A DNA stretch of 35,292 nt from Thermoleophilia bacterium (GTDB lineage: Bacteria; Actinomycetota; Thermoleophilia; BMS3ABIN01). Below the pieces are notes generated by a model. The model was given only the letters and a program-made list of their open reading frames with translations. It made no database searches and was not told where the DNA came from. The position numbers were made by a program, and so were the translations under genes. The stretch is from contig JACWAM010000104.1 in NCBI GenBank assembly GCA_014874265.1, positions 1 to 35,292 on the forward strand, given 5' to 3'. This document shows, piece by piece, positions 1 to 10,991 of this stretch. Position 1 is the first letter of the stretch; each line of letters starts with the position of its first letter.

Positions 1-177
1 CCAGTAAGTCTTCCGACTCCTTGGAACCTGTTCTTAGTATACCCTTTTTTCAGAAAATAAACAGGGGTGTCCATCATAATTTGTGATCGGTTCCGAGGGG
101 ATGATCAGACGCCGTGATGATCCCGCACGGCAAGGGCAGACCCAAAAAACCGTTTCCCGGGCACGCCGGTGGCAAAA

Positions 178-1365
178 TTATTTGTCGGCGAGAACGGCGA
201 TGCCTGGAAGTTCTTTTCCCTCGAGGAGCTCCATGGCAGCGCCACCGCCGGTTGAGATATGATCGAGGCTGCCGCCAACTCCAAATTTGTTTACAGCGGC
301 CATGGTGTCGCCACCGCCGGTAACTGTAAGCGCATCCGCGGCAGCCACAGCTTCGGCGATGGCCCGGGTGCCGGCGGCAAATGGCTCCATCTCAAAAGCG
401 CCCATGGGACCGTTCCAGAAGATTGTACGCGCCGTCTTGATTTCATCGACATATGCGGCTACCGTCTCGGGACCGATATCGAGTCCCATCCAACCGGCAG
501 GGATCCCGCCGGCAGGGACCACCCTGAACTCAGCTTCGGCGTCATAGCGGTCGGCAGCCACCAGATCTGATGGCAGCAGGATGCGGCACTGTGAACTTTT
601 TGCCTTTTCGAGGGCAGCGGCGGCAATATCGATGGCGGATTCCTCCACTTTGGAGGCCCCTACATCGATCCCGTTGGCCTTGAGGAAACCGAAGCACATG
701 GCTCCACCTATGAGGATGGCGTCGGCGAAATCCAGAAACCGCTCGATCACGCTGATCTTGTCGGAGACCTTGACGCCACCGAGAATGATCACAAACGGGT
801 GTTCCGGATTTTCCGTCAGGCGCGAGAGCTGCTTCAGCTCCGTTTCCATCAGGAGGCCGGCCACGGCGGGCAGGTAAGCCGCCACGCCGACCGTGGTGGC
901 GTGGACGCGGTGAACGCAGCCAAAGGCGTCATCGACGTAGATGTCGGCCAATCCCGCCAGCTCTTTGGCCCACTGGGGATCGTTCTCCTTCTCTTGCGGA
1001 AAGAAGCGGCTGTTTTCCAGGACAGCGACTCCTCCCGGCGGGAGTTGCGCCAGATTGGTTTCCACGTCTGCTCCGGAACAATCGTCCAGTTTCATGACGG
1101 GATAGTGAAGCAGTTGTGAGAGACGCGCGGCCACCGGATCCATGCAGTAACATTCCTCCCGTCCCTTGGGCCTGCCCAGGTGAGAGACAAGAATGACGCG
1201 GGCCCCCCGCTGCTGCAGATATTCTATCGTCGGCAGCGCCGACCTGATGCGGGTGTCGTCCGCCACGCGGCTGCCATCCAGAGGCACATTAAAGTCTACG
1301 CGAACAAGAACACGCTTGTTGTCAACATCTATGTCCTTGATGGTTTTCTTCAAGGCGCTCATCAT
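178..1365 (-). CDS. pgk: Phosphoglycerate kinase
   Basis: 395-aa ORF with RVDFNVPLDG, SHLGRPKG and GGGDTMAAV motifs; adjacent to gap. Confidence 0.97.
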   Translation of the reverse strand: MMSALKKTIKDIDVDNKRVLVRVDFNVPLDGSRVADDTRIRSALPTIEYLQQRGARVILVSHLGRPKGREECYCMDPVAARLSQLLHYPVMKLDDCSGADVETNLAQLPPGGVAVLENSRFFPQEKENDPQWAKELAGLADIYVDDAFGCVHRVHATTVGVAAYLPAVAGLLMETELKQLSRLTENPEHPFVIILGGVKVSDKISVIERFLDFADAILIGGAMCFGFLKANGIDVGASKVEESAIDIAAAALEKAKSSQCRILLPSDLVAADRYDAEAEFRVVPAGGIPAGWMGLDIGPETVAAYVDEIKTARTIFWNGPMGAFEMEPFAAGTRAIAEAVAAADALTVTGGGDTMAAVNKFGVGGSLDHISTGGGAAMELLEGKELPGIAVLADK

Positions 1366-1386
1366 GCGTGATGCCCGGCGGACCGT

Positions 1387-2526
<1,140 letters not shown>

Positions 2527-2611
2527 TTAGCTGTTCCGTCAGACATTCATGATGACCACTAGAAATAAGCAAGAACCAGGCAACAACGATGGTGGCAGAT
2601 GGCTGCGAGCC

Positions 2612-3532
2612 TCATCCGGCTGATCGCACCAGCCGCCGCAGCCGGTGGTTGACTGCCGATTTGGATAACGGCGGGTCCGCCCTCCTGCCCAGCTCCGTGA
2701 TGGTCGCGGACGGATGTTTCAGGCGCAACTCCGCTATCTCGACCAGGTTGGGCGTCAACCGGCCCCAGACGGCGCTCCCCTTCAGCTTTTTGATCGCCCG
2801 GACCTGGCGGCCGGCGGCGGCGCTGACGCGAGCAGCGTTGGCCTGATCAAAGTTCGCGCGGCGGTTGGCCTCTGCCCGGAACGAGGCCAATACGGCCCGC
2901 TGCTCGAATTGAAGCGCGGCCTGGTGCGCTCCGGTGATGACCAGCAGATCGCGAAGCGTCGACAGGTTCTTTGCATATACGGCCGGATGACGCTCTCTGT
3001 GCCATAACCTCAGCTGGACGCCAAGACCGGCGGCGGCCTGCTGAACGGCGTCCAGGAACGGGCTGCTGTCAGAGTAAATCTCGATATGCGCCGGGCTTCC
3101 CGGCTCGCTGACAGATCCTGATGCGAGCAGCGCGCCCCTTAAGAATGCGCCCCGGCAGCAGTTTCGCTTGATGATCCGCTGCGGGATGCACCCGGCCGGG
3201 TGCATCCGGTCGGAAAGGACGCCAATCTCGTTGAGAAACTGAACCAGGTGGCCGCCGCCTTCCAGATAAATCTCATAACGCTTCCCCTGGCGCAAGCGCC
3301 TCTCTTCTCTCACCCTGATCTCAACCGGCAGATGAAAAGATTTCACCAGCGCCACGGCGGTGCGGGCGGTCGCTGAAAGGCTAAAGGCAGCCTCGAGGCC
3401 GAAGACATCGCTGCCGTGAATGTGAAAGCTGCCAGCGGAGCGAAAGAGAGCCGCCAGCTCGGCCGTGCGGCAGCAGGCCCGGTCGCGGGAAACCCGATTC
3501 AGCTCCTGCTTGACTGTGGTTGAGAAAGACAT
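2612..3532 (-). CDS. whiA: DNA-binding protein WhiA
   Basis: 306-aa ORF starting MSFSTTVKQEL; C-terminal HTH region (LTPNLVEIAELRLKHPSATITELGRRADPPLSKSAVNHRLRRL); located between gap and yvcK as is usual in Gram-positives. Confidence 0.94.
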   Translation of the reverse strand: MSFSTTVKQELNRVSRDRACCRTAELAALFRSAGSFHIHGSDVFGLEAAFSLSATARTAVALVKSFHLPVEIRVREERRLRQGKRYEIYLEGGGHLVQFLNEIGVLSDRMHPAGCIPQRIIKRNCCRGAFLRGALLASGSVSEPGSPAHIEIYSDSSPFLDAVQQAAAGLGVQLRLWHRERHPAVYAKNLSTLRDLLVITGAHQAALQFEQRAVLASFRAEANRRANFDQANAARVSAAAGRQVRAIKKLKGSAVWGRLTPNLVEIAELRLKHPSATITELGRRADPPLSKSAVNHRLRRLVRSAG

Positions 3533-3586
3533 CCGTGTTGAGCATGCTTAAGCACTCGAAAAGCGTGGCTAAATTTTCGGCCGCGA

Positions 3587-4579
3587 TCAGGCTTCCGGCA
3601 GCTCCGCTTCAGACAGCATCGCCATAATCGCACCGGCCAGCTTGCCGCTTTCGTGTCGAAAATAATCCCCCGCGGAGCCAATGTCCGCCCCGGCAACAAG
3701 GACGTCCATTTCGCGGAGGCGGCTTTCATCCACCAGCACCGGCCCAGCTCCGGTCGCCAGGTACATATCGACCACATCGGGCGGCGGCGGCACGCTGTTC
3801 ACCAGGATGATGTCGACAATATGGTCGCGGGAATGACCTGTAAGAGCCGCCAGATGATCGGCGGCGGTGAATTCCAGCGTCTCTCCCGGCTGGGTCATCA
3901 CGTTGCAGACAAAAATTTTCGGGCAGCCGGCTCCCTCCACAGCGGCGGTGATCTCTTTGACCAGTAGATTGGGAATGATGCTCGTAAACAGGCTGCCGGG
4001 CCCAAGAATGATGGCGTCGGCTGCCGCGATTGCTTCCAGGGCGGACCTGGTGGCCCGGGCTTCCTTCGGCTCGAGCCAGATGCGGCGGCAGGCCTGCTGG
4101 GAATTGGCGATCGCCGACTGGCCGTCGACTCGGCGTCCGTCGTTCAGCTCCGCGTGAAGGATGACGTCTTCCGGAGTTGCCGGCAAGACCCTTCCCCGGA
4201 TCGCCAGGATGCTGCTGGAGAGCCGCACCGCTTCCTCGAAATCTCCGGTAACCTTCGCCAGGGCCGCCAGGAAAAGATTGCCGAAACTGTGCCCGGATAG
4301 ATCGCCGCCAGCAAACCGGTATTGAAACAGCCTGCCCAGCAGCGATTCATCTTCCGCAAGGGCCACGAGGCAGTTTCTGATATCACCGGGAGGCAGAATG
4401 TCAAGCTCACGGCGGAGCCTGCCGGAGCTGCCGCCGTCATCGGCCACGGTCACGATCGCGGTTATCCTGCCTGTGTGATACTTGAGTCCTCTAAGCAGGG
4501 TGGGCAAGCCGGTGCCGCCGCCGATGACGACGATGGCGGGATCATCGCCTTTGGTTTGTCGGTTGATTTCGGGATTCAA
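3587..4579 (-). CDS. yvcK: YvcK/CofD-like gluconeogenesis factor
   Basis: 330-aa ORF with VVIGGGTGLPTLLRGLK, TVADDGGSSGRLRRELDILPPGDIRNCL and LGPGSLFTSIIPNLL; genomic context rapZ-yvcK-whiA. Confidence 0.93.
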   Translation of the reverse strand: MNPEINRQTKGDDPAIVVIGGGTGLPTLLRGLKYHTGRITAIVTVADDGGSSGRLRRELDILPPGDIRNCLVALAEDESLLGRLFQYRFAGGDLSGHSFGNLFLAALAKVTGDFEEAVRLSSSILAIRGRVLPATPEDVILHAELNDGRRVDGQSAIANSQQACRRIWLEPKEARATRSALEAIAAADAIILGPGSLFTSIIPNLLVKEITAAVEGAGCPKIFVCNVMTQPGETLEFTAADHLAALTGHSRDHIVDIILVNSVPPPPDVVDMYLATGAGPVLVDESRLREMDVLVAGADIGSAGDYFRHESGKLAGAIMAMLSEAELPEA

Positions 4580-4688
4580 TATTTATAAATCAACTATTGG
4601 ATGCCGGATTTTCGACGTTGGATCTTTTTATTTGGGCTTTTCTTTTTTTAATCCAGGATCCAATGTCCAGAATCCAGCACCCGCTCAA

Positions 4689-5612
4689 TCATTCTTTCTC
4701 AATGTCGCGGTGCCGCAGGATGACATTAAAATTCTGCTTCCGGTAACGAGTCGCCAGTCTTTCCGCGATGGCTACGGAGCGGTGATGGCCGCCGGTGCAG
4801 CCGATCCCGATCGTCAGGTTCGACTTTCCTTCTGCCTGATACTTGGGCAGCAAATAATCATAAAGCGGCATCAGGCGGTCAAGAAATTCCTGCGTTGCCA
4901 TGGTATTCATGACATAATCCCGCACAGCCGGATTGATGCCGGTAAGTCCCTTGAGGCTTGGCTCGTAGTTGGGATTGGGCAGGAACCGCACATCCAGGAC
5001 CAGGTCGGCGTCCAGCGGCGTGCCGTACTTGAAGCCAAAAGAGACCATTGACACAACCATGTTCATGCTCCCGGTGGGCACTACGCTCTCGACGACGCTG
5101 GCCCGCAGCTCGTGCACATTCATCTCGGTTGTGTCGATGACCCAGTCAGCCCGCAGTTTGAGGCCGGCCAGCATCTGCCGCTCCCGCTTGATCCCTTCGA
5201 AGATATCACCATGCACTGACAACGGATGCGGCCGGCGCGTTTCCTTGAACCGGCGCAGCAGCACCTCATCCGCGGCCTCCAGAAACAGCAGCCGGTATTT
5301 GATTCCCTTTGAGTCCAGATCTTTCAGGCAGCGCTCGATCTCCTCGAAATACTGGCCGCCGCGAACGTCGCTGACCACCGCCACTTTTTCCACTTTGCTG
5401 CCTTCATGTGAGAAGAGTTCCGCTGCCGGCAGAATCATTTGCGGCGGCAGGTTGTCAATGCAGAAAAAACCGGCATCCTCAAATGCGGCCAGCGCGTGCG
5501 ACTTACCGGCGCCTGAAAGGCCGGTTATCAAGGTGAGCTCAATGTGGTGACGCATCTCCCCGGCTGGCTGGCCTGCCGGCCTGGCAGTCTTCTTTAACGC
5601 TCTGCCTGCCAT
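4689..5612 (-). CDS. rapZ: RapZ/YvcJ family nucleotide-binding protein
   Basis: Walker A GLSGAGKSHALAAFEDAGFFCIDNLPP; C-terminal IGIGCTGGHHRSVAIAERL. Confidence 0.95.
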   Translation of the reverse strand: MAGRALKKTARPAGQPAGEMRHHIELTLITGLSGAGKSHALAAFEDAGFFCIDNLPPQMILPAAELFSHEGSKVEKVAVVSDVRGGQYFEEIERCLKDLDSKGIKYRLLFLEAADEVLLRRFKETRRPHPLSVHGDIFEGIKRERQMLAGLKLRADWVIDTTEMNVHELRASVVESVVPTGSMNMVVSMVSFGFKYGTPLDADLVLDVRFLPNPNYEPSLKGLTGINPAVRDYVMNTMATQEFLDRLMPLYDYLLPKYQAEGKSNLTIGIGCTGGHHRSVAIAERLATRYRKQNFNVILRHRDIEKE

Positions 5613-5732
5613 ATTTCCTCCTCTGCCCGGCCCGGCCGGAAAGGCCGGGAAGCTTCCAATCCTTTTTCGGCAGCGGAAGCGGGCATTAATAATCTCTTAA
5701 AATATAATCTCATAAATAGCTTATTTGTTACA

Positions 5733-6377
5733 TCATCCAGTTTCCAGGCAGGCGAGGCGAACTCCTTCCAGATTCAGCAGCCTTTGTTTCCATTCAGCGC
5801 CCGATGAAAAGTTCCCCAGCTTGCCGCCGTTTCTAATGACGCGGTGACAGGGGAGGATGAGCGGATAGGGGTTGCGCGCCATCACGCTCCCGACCGCCCG
5901 CCAGGCGCGCGGATGACCGGATCGGCGCGCCAGATCGCCGTAGCTCAGGACGTTTCCGTAACCGACCCCGGCAAGAGCCTGGCTGACATCAAGTTCAAAA
6001 TTTGTGAGTGAATCAAAATCAAGCGGCAAGCTCATAGCGTCAAAATCCACCCGCGCGCCGGCAAAGTACGACTCAAGGCTGGCTACGACCGGCGCCGCCA
6101 GGCGCCGCTGCCAGGGTTTGCTGCTTGCAAGCATCTTGCCGAACGGCTCTTCCCGGCCGCCGCTCCGGGCAACTGCGGACTTCTTGCTTTCCGGCGCCGG
6201 CAACTTGTGCTCCATCAGGATGCCGCCGCGCCAGGCGAGAATTCCCCGTCCGAACCGCGTGTCATAAAAGACGCGCCAGGCAGTCTCCCCGGAGGACTCG
6301 CCGGCAGATCCAGGCTTGAAACCCCGCCCGGGGCGAGCCATGGAGGCCGGCCTGCTTTTATCCAAGTTTGTGTACAA
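5733..6377 (-). CDS. ogt: Methylated-DNA--[protein]-cysteine S-methyltransferase
   Basis: Active-site PCHRVI motif, GYGNVLSYGDLARRSGHPRAWRAVGSVMARNP region. Start uncertain; the called start overlaps the uvrC 3' end by 20 bp. Confidence 0.88.
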   Translation of the reverse strand: MYTNLDKSRPASMARPGRGFKPGSAGESSGETAWRVFYDTRFGRGILAWRGGILMEHKLPAPESKKSAVARSGGREEPFGKMLASSKPWQRRLAAPVVASLESYFAGARVDFDAMSLPLDFDSLTNFELDVSQALAGVGYGNVLSYGDLARRSGHPRAWRAVGSVMARNPYPLILPCHRVIRNGGKLGNFSSGAEWKQRLLNLEGVRLACLETG

Positions 6378-8229
6378 GCGAGTAAACCTCTCTGGCTATC
6401 TTGGCCGGCAGACCGGGCACCGCTTCCAGCTCATCGCGGGTGGCATCCATAAACCGCTCCGGAGAGCCGAAGTGCGTCAGGATCGCCCGCTTGCGGGCTG
6501 GGCCGATTCCCGGCAGCTCATCCAGAATCGAGCTGGTCAGTTCCCGGCCGCGGCGTGAGCGGTGAAAGGTCACCGCGAACCGATGAGCTTCATCGCGAGC
6601 CCTGATGAGCAGGTTCAGCCCCGGTGAATCAAGCGCCAATACGAGAGGCCCGCGCCGGTCCTGGAGATAAACTTCTTCTTCCTTTTTTGCCAAACCGGCC
6701 ACCGGGATCCGCTTCAGCCCCAGTACTTGCAGCGCCTCCACGGCGGCGGACACCTGACCGGCTCCCCCGTCGACCAGGACAAGGTCGGGAAGGGAAGCAA
6801 AACTTTCGTCAGCTTCACCGGCGCCAGTATGGCCGCTGTGGCGCCGCATAAACCGCCGGGTAACAACCTCCGACATCATGGCAAAGTCATCCGGCCCCGC
6901 CGTGTGTACGCCAAATTTCCGGTAGTGATCACGGCGGGGCAGTCCGCCTTCGAAAACAACCATGGAGCCCACGGGGTGCTCGCCTCCGGTATTTGAGATA
7001 TCAAAACATTCAATGCGCATTGGCCGGCGGGACAGACCGAGCACGTCCTGCAGTTCTGTCAGCGCCCGGGCCGGCCGCGCGCGCTTCTCCTCCTCCCGGA
7101 GGATATCGTGCTTGAGCGCAAGCTCGGCATTCGTGGACGCCATCAAGCCGAGCTTGCGGCGCTTGTCCCGCACCGGACGCCTCACTTCTACTTTGGAACC
7201 CTTCAGCTTTGTCAGGAATTCCTGGAGGGCTCCTGTGCCTTGAAAGTCTTTCGGAACGACAACTTCCCGGGGCGGGCCAACGGGCATAGAGTAGTACTGG
7301 ATGAGGAACTGCTCCAGGATCTCTTCCTCATCTTCTCCGGAAACATTGTCCAGGAAGAAGCTGCGCCTGTCGCTCAGCAGACCGTCGCGGATCTGCAAAA
7401 CCTGAACATTGGCGGCGTTATCCGCCACAAAAAGTCCAAAGACATCAAGACTTTCAAGGCCGGCGGCTCCGGCCTGCTGGCTATCCAGTAGATGGTTTAA
7501 CGCCTGCAACCGGTTGCGCAGAACTGCCGCTTCCTCGTAACGCCTGGCAGCGGCGGCTTTTTCCATAGCGGCGGCGATCTCATCCGCCAGGCTGCCGGGC
7601 TTACCAGAGAGAAGCCGCTTAACATCGCCGATCAACTGGCGGTAGGCCGCGCTGTCCACTTTTCCGGCGCAGGGCGCCAGACATAGGCCGAGTTGATAGT
7701 TGAGGCAGGGAACACCGGACCGCCGCCCCGGCTCGCGGCCGTGACACTTGCGGAAAGGAAAGATCTTGCCCAGGAGCTCCAGAGTCTCGCGAACGCTGCG
7801 GGCGCTGGTGAATGGACCAAAGTAAGTGACGCCGGAGCGGTGCGGCTTGCGGGTAAAAATCACCCGCGGAAATTCTTCATTCGCGGTGATGGCGACAAAC
7901 GGGTAAGACTTGTCATCCCGTAGCATTATATTGTACGGCGGATGATGGTGCTTGATAAAATTTGACTCCACCAGCAGCGCCTCTGTCTCGCTGCCGGTGA
8001 CTACGAAATCAAAGTCGCGCACGCGGCTGACCAAACGGCGGATGCGCTCGTCGGTAGGACCACCTTCCCGGAAGTAGGACCTGACCCGCTTGCGGAGCGA
8101 CTTGGCTTTGCCAACATAAAGCGGTCGGCCCGCGCCGTCCCGGAACACGTAAATGCCAGGATTGTCGGGGAGCGAGCCCAGCAGTCGCCGGACTCCGTTT
8201 TGTTTATCATTTGCGGCGACGGAGGACAT
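6358..8229 (-). CDS. uvrC: Excinuclease ABC subunit C
   Basis: 623-aa ORF with GIY-YIG-like PGIYVFRDGAGRPLYVGKAKSLRKRVRSYF, UvrBC-like linker, DGGAGQVSAA and C-terminal HhH. Confidence 0.96.
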   Translation of the reverse strand: MSSVAANDKQNGVRRLLGSLPDNPGIYVFRDGAGRPLYVGKAKSLRKRVRSYFREGGPTDERIRRLVSRVRDFDFVVTGSETEALLVESNFIKHHHPPYNIMLRDDKSYPFVAITANEEFPRVIFTRKPHRSGVTYFGPFTSARSVRETLELLGKIFPFRKCHGREPGRRSGVPCLNYQLGLCLAPCAGKVDSAAYRQLIGDVKRLLSGKPGSLADEIAAAMEKAAAARRYEEAAVLRNRLQALNHLLDSQQAGAAGLESLDVFGLFVADNAANVQVLQIRDGLLSDRRSFFLDNVSGEDEEEILEQFLIQYYSMPVGPPREVVVPKDFQGTGALQEFLTKLKGSKVEVRRPVRDKRRKLGLMASTNAELALKHDILREEEKRARPARALTELQDVLGLSRRPMRIECFDISNTGGEHPVGSMVVFEGGLPRRDHYRKFGVHTAGPDDFAMMSEVVTRRFMRRHSGHTGAGEADESFASLPDLVLVDGGAGQVSAAVEALQVLGLKRIPVAGLAKKEEEVYLQDRRGPLVLALDSPGLNLLIRARDEAHRFAVTFHRSRRGRELTSSILDELPGIGPARKRAILTHFGSPERFMDATRDELEAVPGLPAKIAREVYSLVHKLG

Positions 8230-8464
8230 TATCGATTGAATTTACTATTTTGGCAGCATGCTACCAGCGCCAAAGCTCCGGGGTTTGCAGGGGGTTTTCC
8301 ACTAGATCATAGCACGACGAACAACCGTGGTAAAAGATTCTTCCCCATTCTCGTTGGAGCTTATCCCGGCAAAACCCAGTTACTGGACAAGTTTTTTAAC
8401 GGTTCCGGACGCGAGCGCAGTCGGTAAGCGTCAATCGGTTTTTTGGTCTGACAGATGCGTCCCG

Positions 8465-8719
8465 TCAGACAGGGAGCTTGCGAATCATCTTTTCCATCAA
8501 CCGGCTGCGTTTTTCATTCAAGCTGCTCACTGTCTCGGGACCGGGCTTGGGTGCCAGCAAGAGTCCGACCGCCAGCCCCAGCAGCATCCCTAACAGCAGT
8601 GTCCGGACAACTCCCCCGTGGCCATGTCCGTGTGGGTGCCCGTGATTGTGCCAAAGTCCCAGACCCAGGCCGTCCTGAGGAGGTCCGCCGGCGCCTTTTC
8701 TTCCATGTTTCTGAAACAT
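8465..8719 (-). CDS. Small His-rich, YtxH-like membrane protein
   Basis: 84-aa ORF with HNHGHPHGHGHGG followed by a single hydrophobic segment ending GLLLAPKPGPET, as in YtxH-type proteins. Confidence 0.55.
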   Translation of the reverse strand: MFQKHGRKGAGGPPQDGLGLGLWHNHGHPHGHGHGGVVRTLLLGMLLGLAVGLLLAPKPGPETVSSLNEKRSRLMEKMIRKLPV

Positions 8720-8813
8720 TATTACTCCTTGAAAAAGTCTTGCGAGTCTAAGCCGTTACCAGGAAGGGCTCTAATTTAAATTAGCAAACCGGGGCCGGGA
8801 GCCGCAAGCACAA

Positions 8814-8844
8814 GATAGCGGAGGCCGGCCGGGCCTCCGCTATC
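8814..8844 (-). terminator. Hairpin terminator candidate downstream of the 8873-9640 gene
   Basis: Perfect 13-bp stem gatagcggaggcc / ggcctccgctatc with 5-nt loop; only a weak T-tract follows. Confidence 0.6.
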
Positions 8845-8872
8845 AATATCACTTACGTATTTGGCTTGAAGT

Positions 8873-9640
8873 TTATCTCCGCTTTGCAGACCTGGCCCTG
8901 GCTTTCGCTTTGGCCTTTGGCTTCGGCTTGGCTTTGGCCTTTGGCTTTGCTTTAGCCTTTGGCTTTGCCTTCGGTTTGGCTTTGGCCTTGGCTTTGGCCT
9001 TGGCTTTAGCCTTCGGCTTGGCTTTGGCTTTAGCCTTAGGCTTGGCTTTAGCCTTCGCCTTGGCTTTGGCTTTGGCCTTCGCCTTGGCTTTCGGCTTGGC
9101 CTTAGGCTTGGCTTTCGGCTTGGCCTTGGCCGCGGTCGCCGATGGCTTCAACCCAAGCACTTTCTCGATGTCTCGTTTAAAAGCTTTCCAGTCGCGGCCG
9201 TAGAGGCGGTAAGGGTTCCAGGCCGTAACCGTCTTGGTGTAACGGTTAAACTCGTGGAAGTTGGGAGCCCGGCCCAGCTTCTTGGCGATGCGCACGCCCT
9301 CGTCAATATAGCGTTCTTTCGTTGGCTTGCGGGGCTTTTCCAGGCCGACGGTCACCTTGAGCTCGCGCACGCTCATGCCCATTCTTAAAGCCGGATATTT
9401 GGCGTCCACCTTGCCAAGCTTCACCAGCTTTTTCATCTCGTCTTTCGTCCGGCGGGCGGCGGGGATCATTCCCGCCTTGCGGACGGCATTGGTCCAGCCG
9501 CCAAACCTGGCCCTGATCGCTTCCGCGCTGGGACGATTCGGCCCTTCGAGATAGCCGTGATAAGTTGGCCCCATGAGGCCGTCCTTACTAGCTTTCTTAA
9601 GAGCATTTAGCAGATCCTGATCCGAATAAATTTTGTCCAT
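8873..9640 (-). CDS. Putative nucleoid-associated protein: two homing-endonuclease-associated-repeat-like segments plus an H1-like Lys/Ala/Pro-rich C-terminal tail
   Basis: 255 aa. N-terminal RPSAEAIRARFGGWTNAVRKAGM resembles homing-endonuclease-associated repeats; second related segment APNFHEFNRYTKTVTAWNPYRLYGRDWKAFKRDI; C-terminal (KAKPKAK)n tail ending RARSAKRR. Confidence 0.75.
   Translation of the reverse strand: MDKIYSDQDLLNALKKASKDGLMGPTYHGYLEGPNRPSAEAIRARFGGWTNAVRKAGMIPAARRTKDEMKKLVKLGKVDAKYPALRMGMSVRELKVTVGLEKPRKPTKERYIDEGVRIAKKLGRAPNFHEFNRYTKTVTAWNPYRLYGRDWKAFKRDIEKVLGLKPSATAAKAKPKAKPKAKPKAKAKAKAKAKAKAKAKPKAKAKAKPKAKAKAKAKAKAKPKAKPKAKAKPKAKAKPKPKAKAKARARSAKRR
8886..9138 (-). repeat. 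Low-complexity coding repeat for the (K/P-A)n tail
   Basis: Imperfect tandem repetition of ggctttggc/ggccttcggc-type units on the + strand. Confidence 0.85.
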
Positions 9641-9788
9641 ATTCCTACCTCTCTTGAATGGTCCCGCGGCAATGCTGGACCGGATTGAAGCCGCTCGAAA
9701 CGGCCTCCTGACGATTACCGGCTTTAATGCCGACCGACCAACAGTCCCCCGTGACTGTATTGCTTCGCGTCGGCTACTGGGTTAGAAC

Positions 9789-10991
9789 CTATCTTATTGT
9801 CTCCGCAACCAGATCCAGAATCCGGTTGGCACATGCCTCCTTGCTTGCCTTGCTGATGAAAACGTCCCGTTCGCCGGTAATAACGGTGACCTCGTTCTCA
9901 TCAGCCTCGAAACCGATATCATGCCTGGAAATGTCATTAAAGATGATCATGTCCAGTTTTTTCTGATTCAGCTTCCGGCGGGCCCGGTCAATCTCCCCTT
10001 CTCCGTATTCTGCCGCGAAGCCAATCTTTAGACCAATAGTATTATCAGTTCCTAAGTCAGAGACGATATCACCTGTTGGAATCAACTGCAAGTCAATTTT
10101 GTCCTCGCGTTGAAGTTTTCCCTTTGTTTCTGTGCCCGAAACCTTATAATCCGAAACTGCCGCCGCCATAAACAAAACATCAAGACGATCAATCTGCCGG
10201 TTGAGGACATCGCGCATCTCTGCGGCAGTGGTAACATCGATGTAATTGATGTCCGGCCGCCGCGAAAGCTCAACGTTTGCCGCCACCACCGTAACCTCTG
10301 CACCCCGCCGGCGCGCCGCCGCGGCAATGGCAAATCCCATCTTGCCGCTGGAGCGGTTTGAGATGAACCTGACCGCGTCAATCGGCTCCCGCGTTCCGCC
10401 GGCGGTGACAAGCACTCGCAGGCCCTCCAGATCACCCGAAACTTTTTCCCCGAGAAGCGCCTGTATCCTGTAAAAAATTTCCCGTGGCGACGCCAGGCGG
10501 CCGTCGCCGGTTTCGCCACAAGCGAGCACTCCGGGCTCCGGAGGCATTACGATAACCCCGCGCCGGTCAAGCAGCCTGACGTTGTGTTGCACAGCCGGAT
10601 GATGCCACATATGGTGGTTCATCGCCGGACAGATCATTACCGGGCAGTTGGCGGCGAGATATGTTGATAGCAAAAGATTATCGGCGATGCCGGCGGCCAT
10701 CTTGCCAATAGTGTTGGCGGTTGCGGGGGCTATCACGAGGAGATCGGCCCGGGCCAGCTCGATATGCGCAAAGGAATCCGTAACCGGCCCGTCACCGAAA
10801 AGGCGGCCCGTCACCGGGTGACCGCTGGCGGCCGCCAGCGACGGTTCACCAACAAAGCGGCTGCCGGACTCGGTGAGGATGACGCGCAGATTATAGCCCG
10901 CGCCCGCGAGGAGCCGCGCCAGCTCCACCGCCTTCACCGCGGCGATGCTGCCGGTTACCCCCAGCACAATCTGACAGCGGTTATTATTCAT
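9789..10991 (-). CDS. coaBC: Bifunctional phosphopantothenoylcysteine decarboxylase/phosphopantothenate-cysteine ligase
   Basis: 400-aa ORF with GVTGSIAAVKAVELARLL, PAMNHHMWHHPAVQHN and TAGGTREPIDAVRFISNRSSGKMG. Confidence 0.96.
   Translation of the reverse strand: MNNNRCQIVLGVTGSIAAVKAVELARLLAGAGYNLRVILTESGSRFVGEPSLAAASGHPVTGRLFGDGPVTDSFAHIELARADLLVIAPATANTIGKMAAGIADNLLLSTYLAANCPVMICPAMNHHMWHHPAVQHNVRLLDRRGVIVMPPEPGVLACGETGDGRLASPREIFYRIQALLGEKVSGDLEGLRVLVTAGGTREPIDAVRFISNRSSGKMGFAIAAAARRRGAEVTVVAANVELSRRPDINYIDVTTAAEMRDVLNRQIDRLDVLFMAAAVSDYKVSGTETKGKLQREDKIDLQLIPTGDIVSDLGTDNTIGLKIGFAAEYGEGEIDRARRKLNQKKLDMIIFNDISRHDIGFEADENEVTVITGERDVFISKASKEACANRILDLVAETIR

Noticed and set aside
8886-9138. 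Possible CRISPR-like repeat array
   Set aside because: Units are 6-12 nt, contiguous without spacers and in frame within a coding sequence.
8910-9203. Plus-strand ORF with (AFGLAL)n repeat, superficially a membrane protein
   Set aside because: It is the reverse complement of the Lys/Ala/Pro tail of the minus-strand gene.
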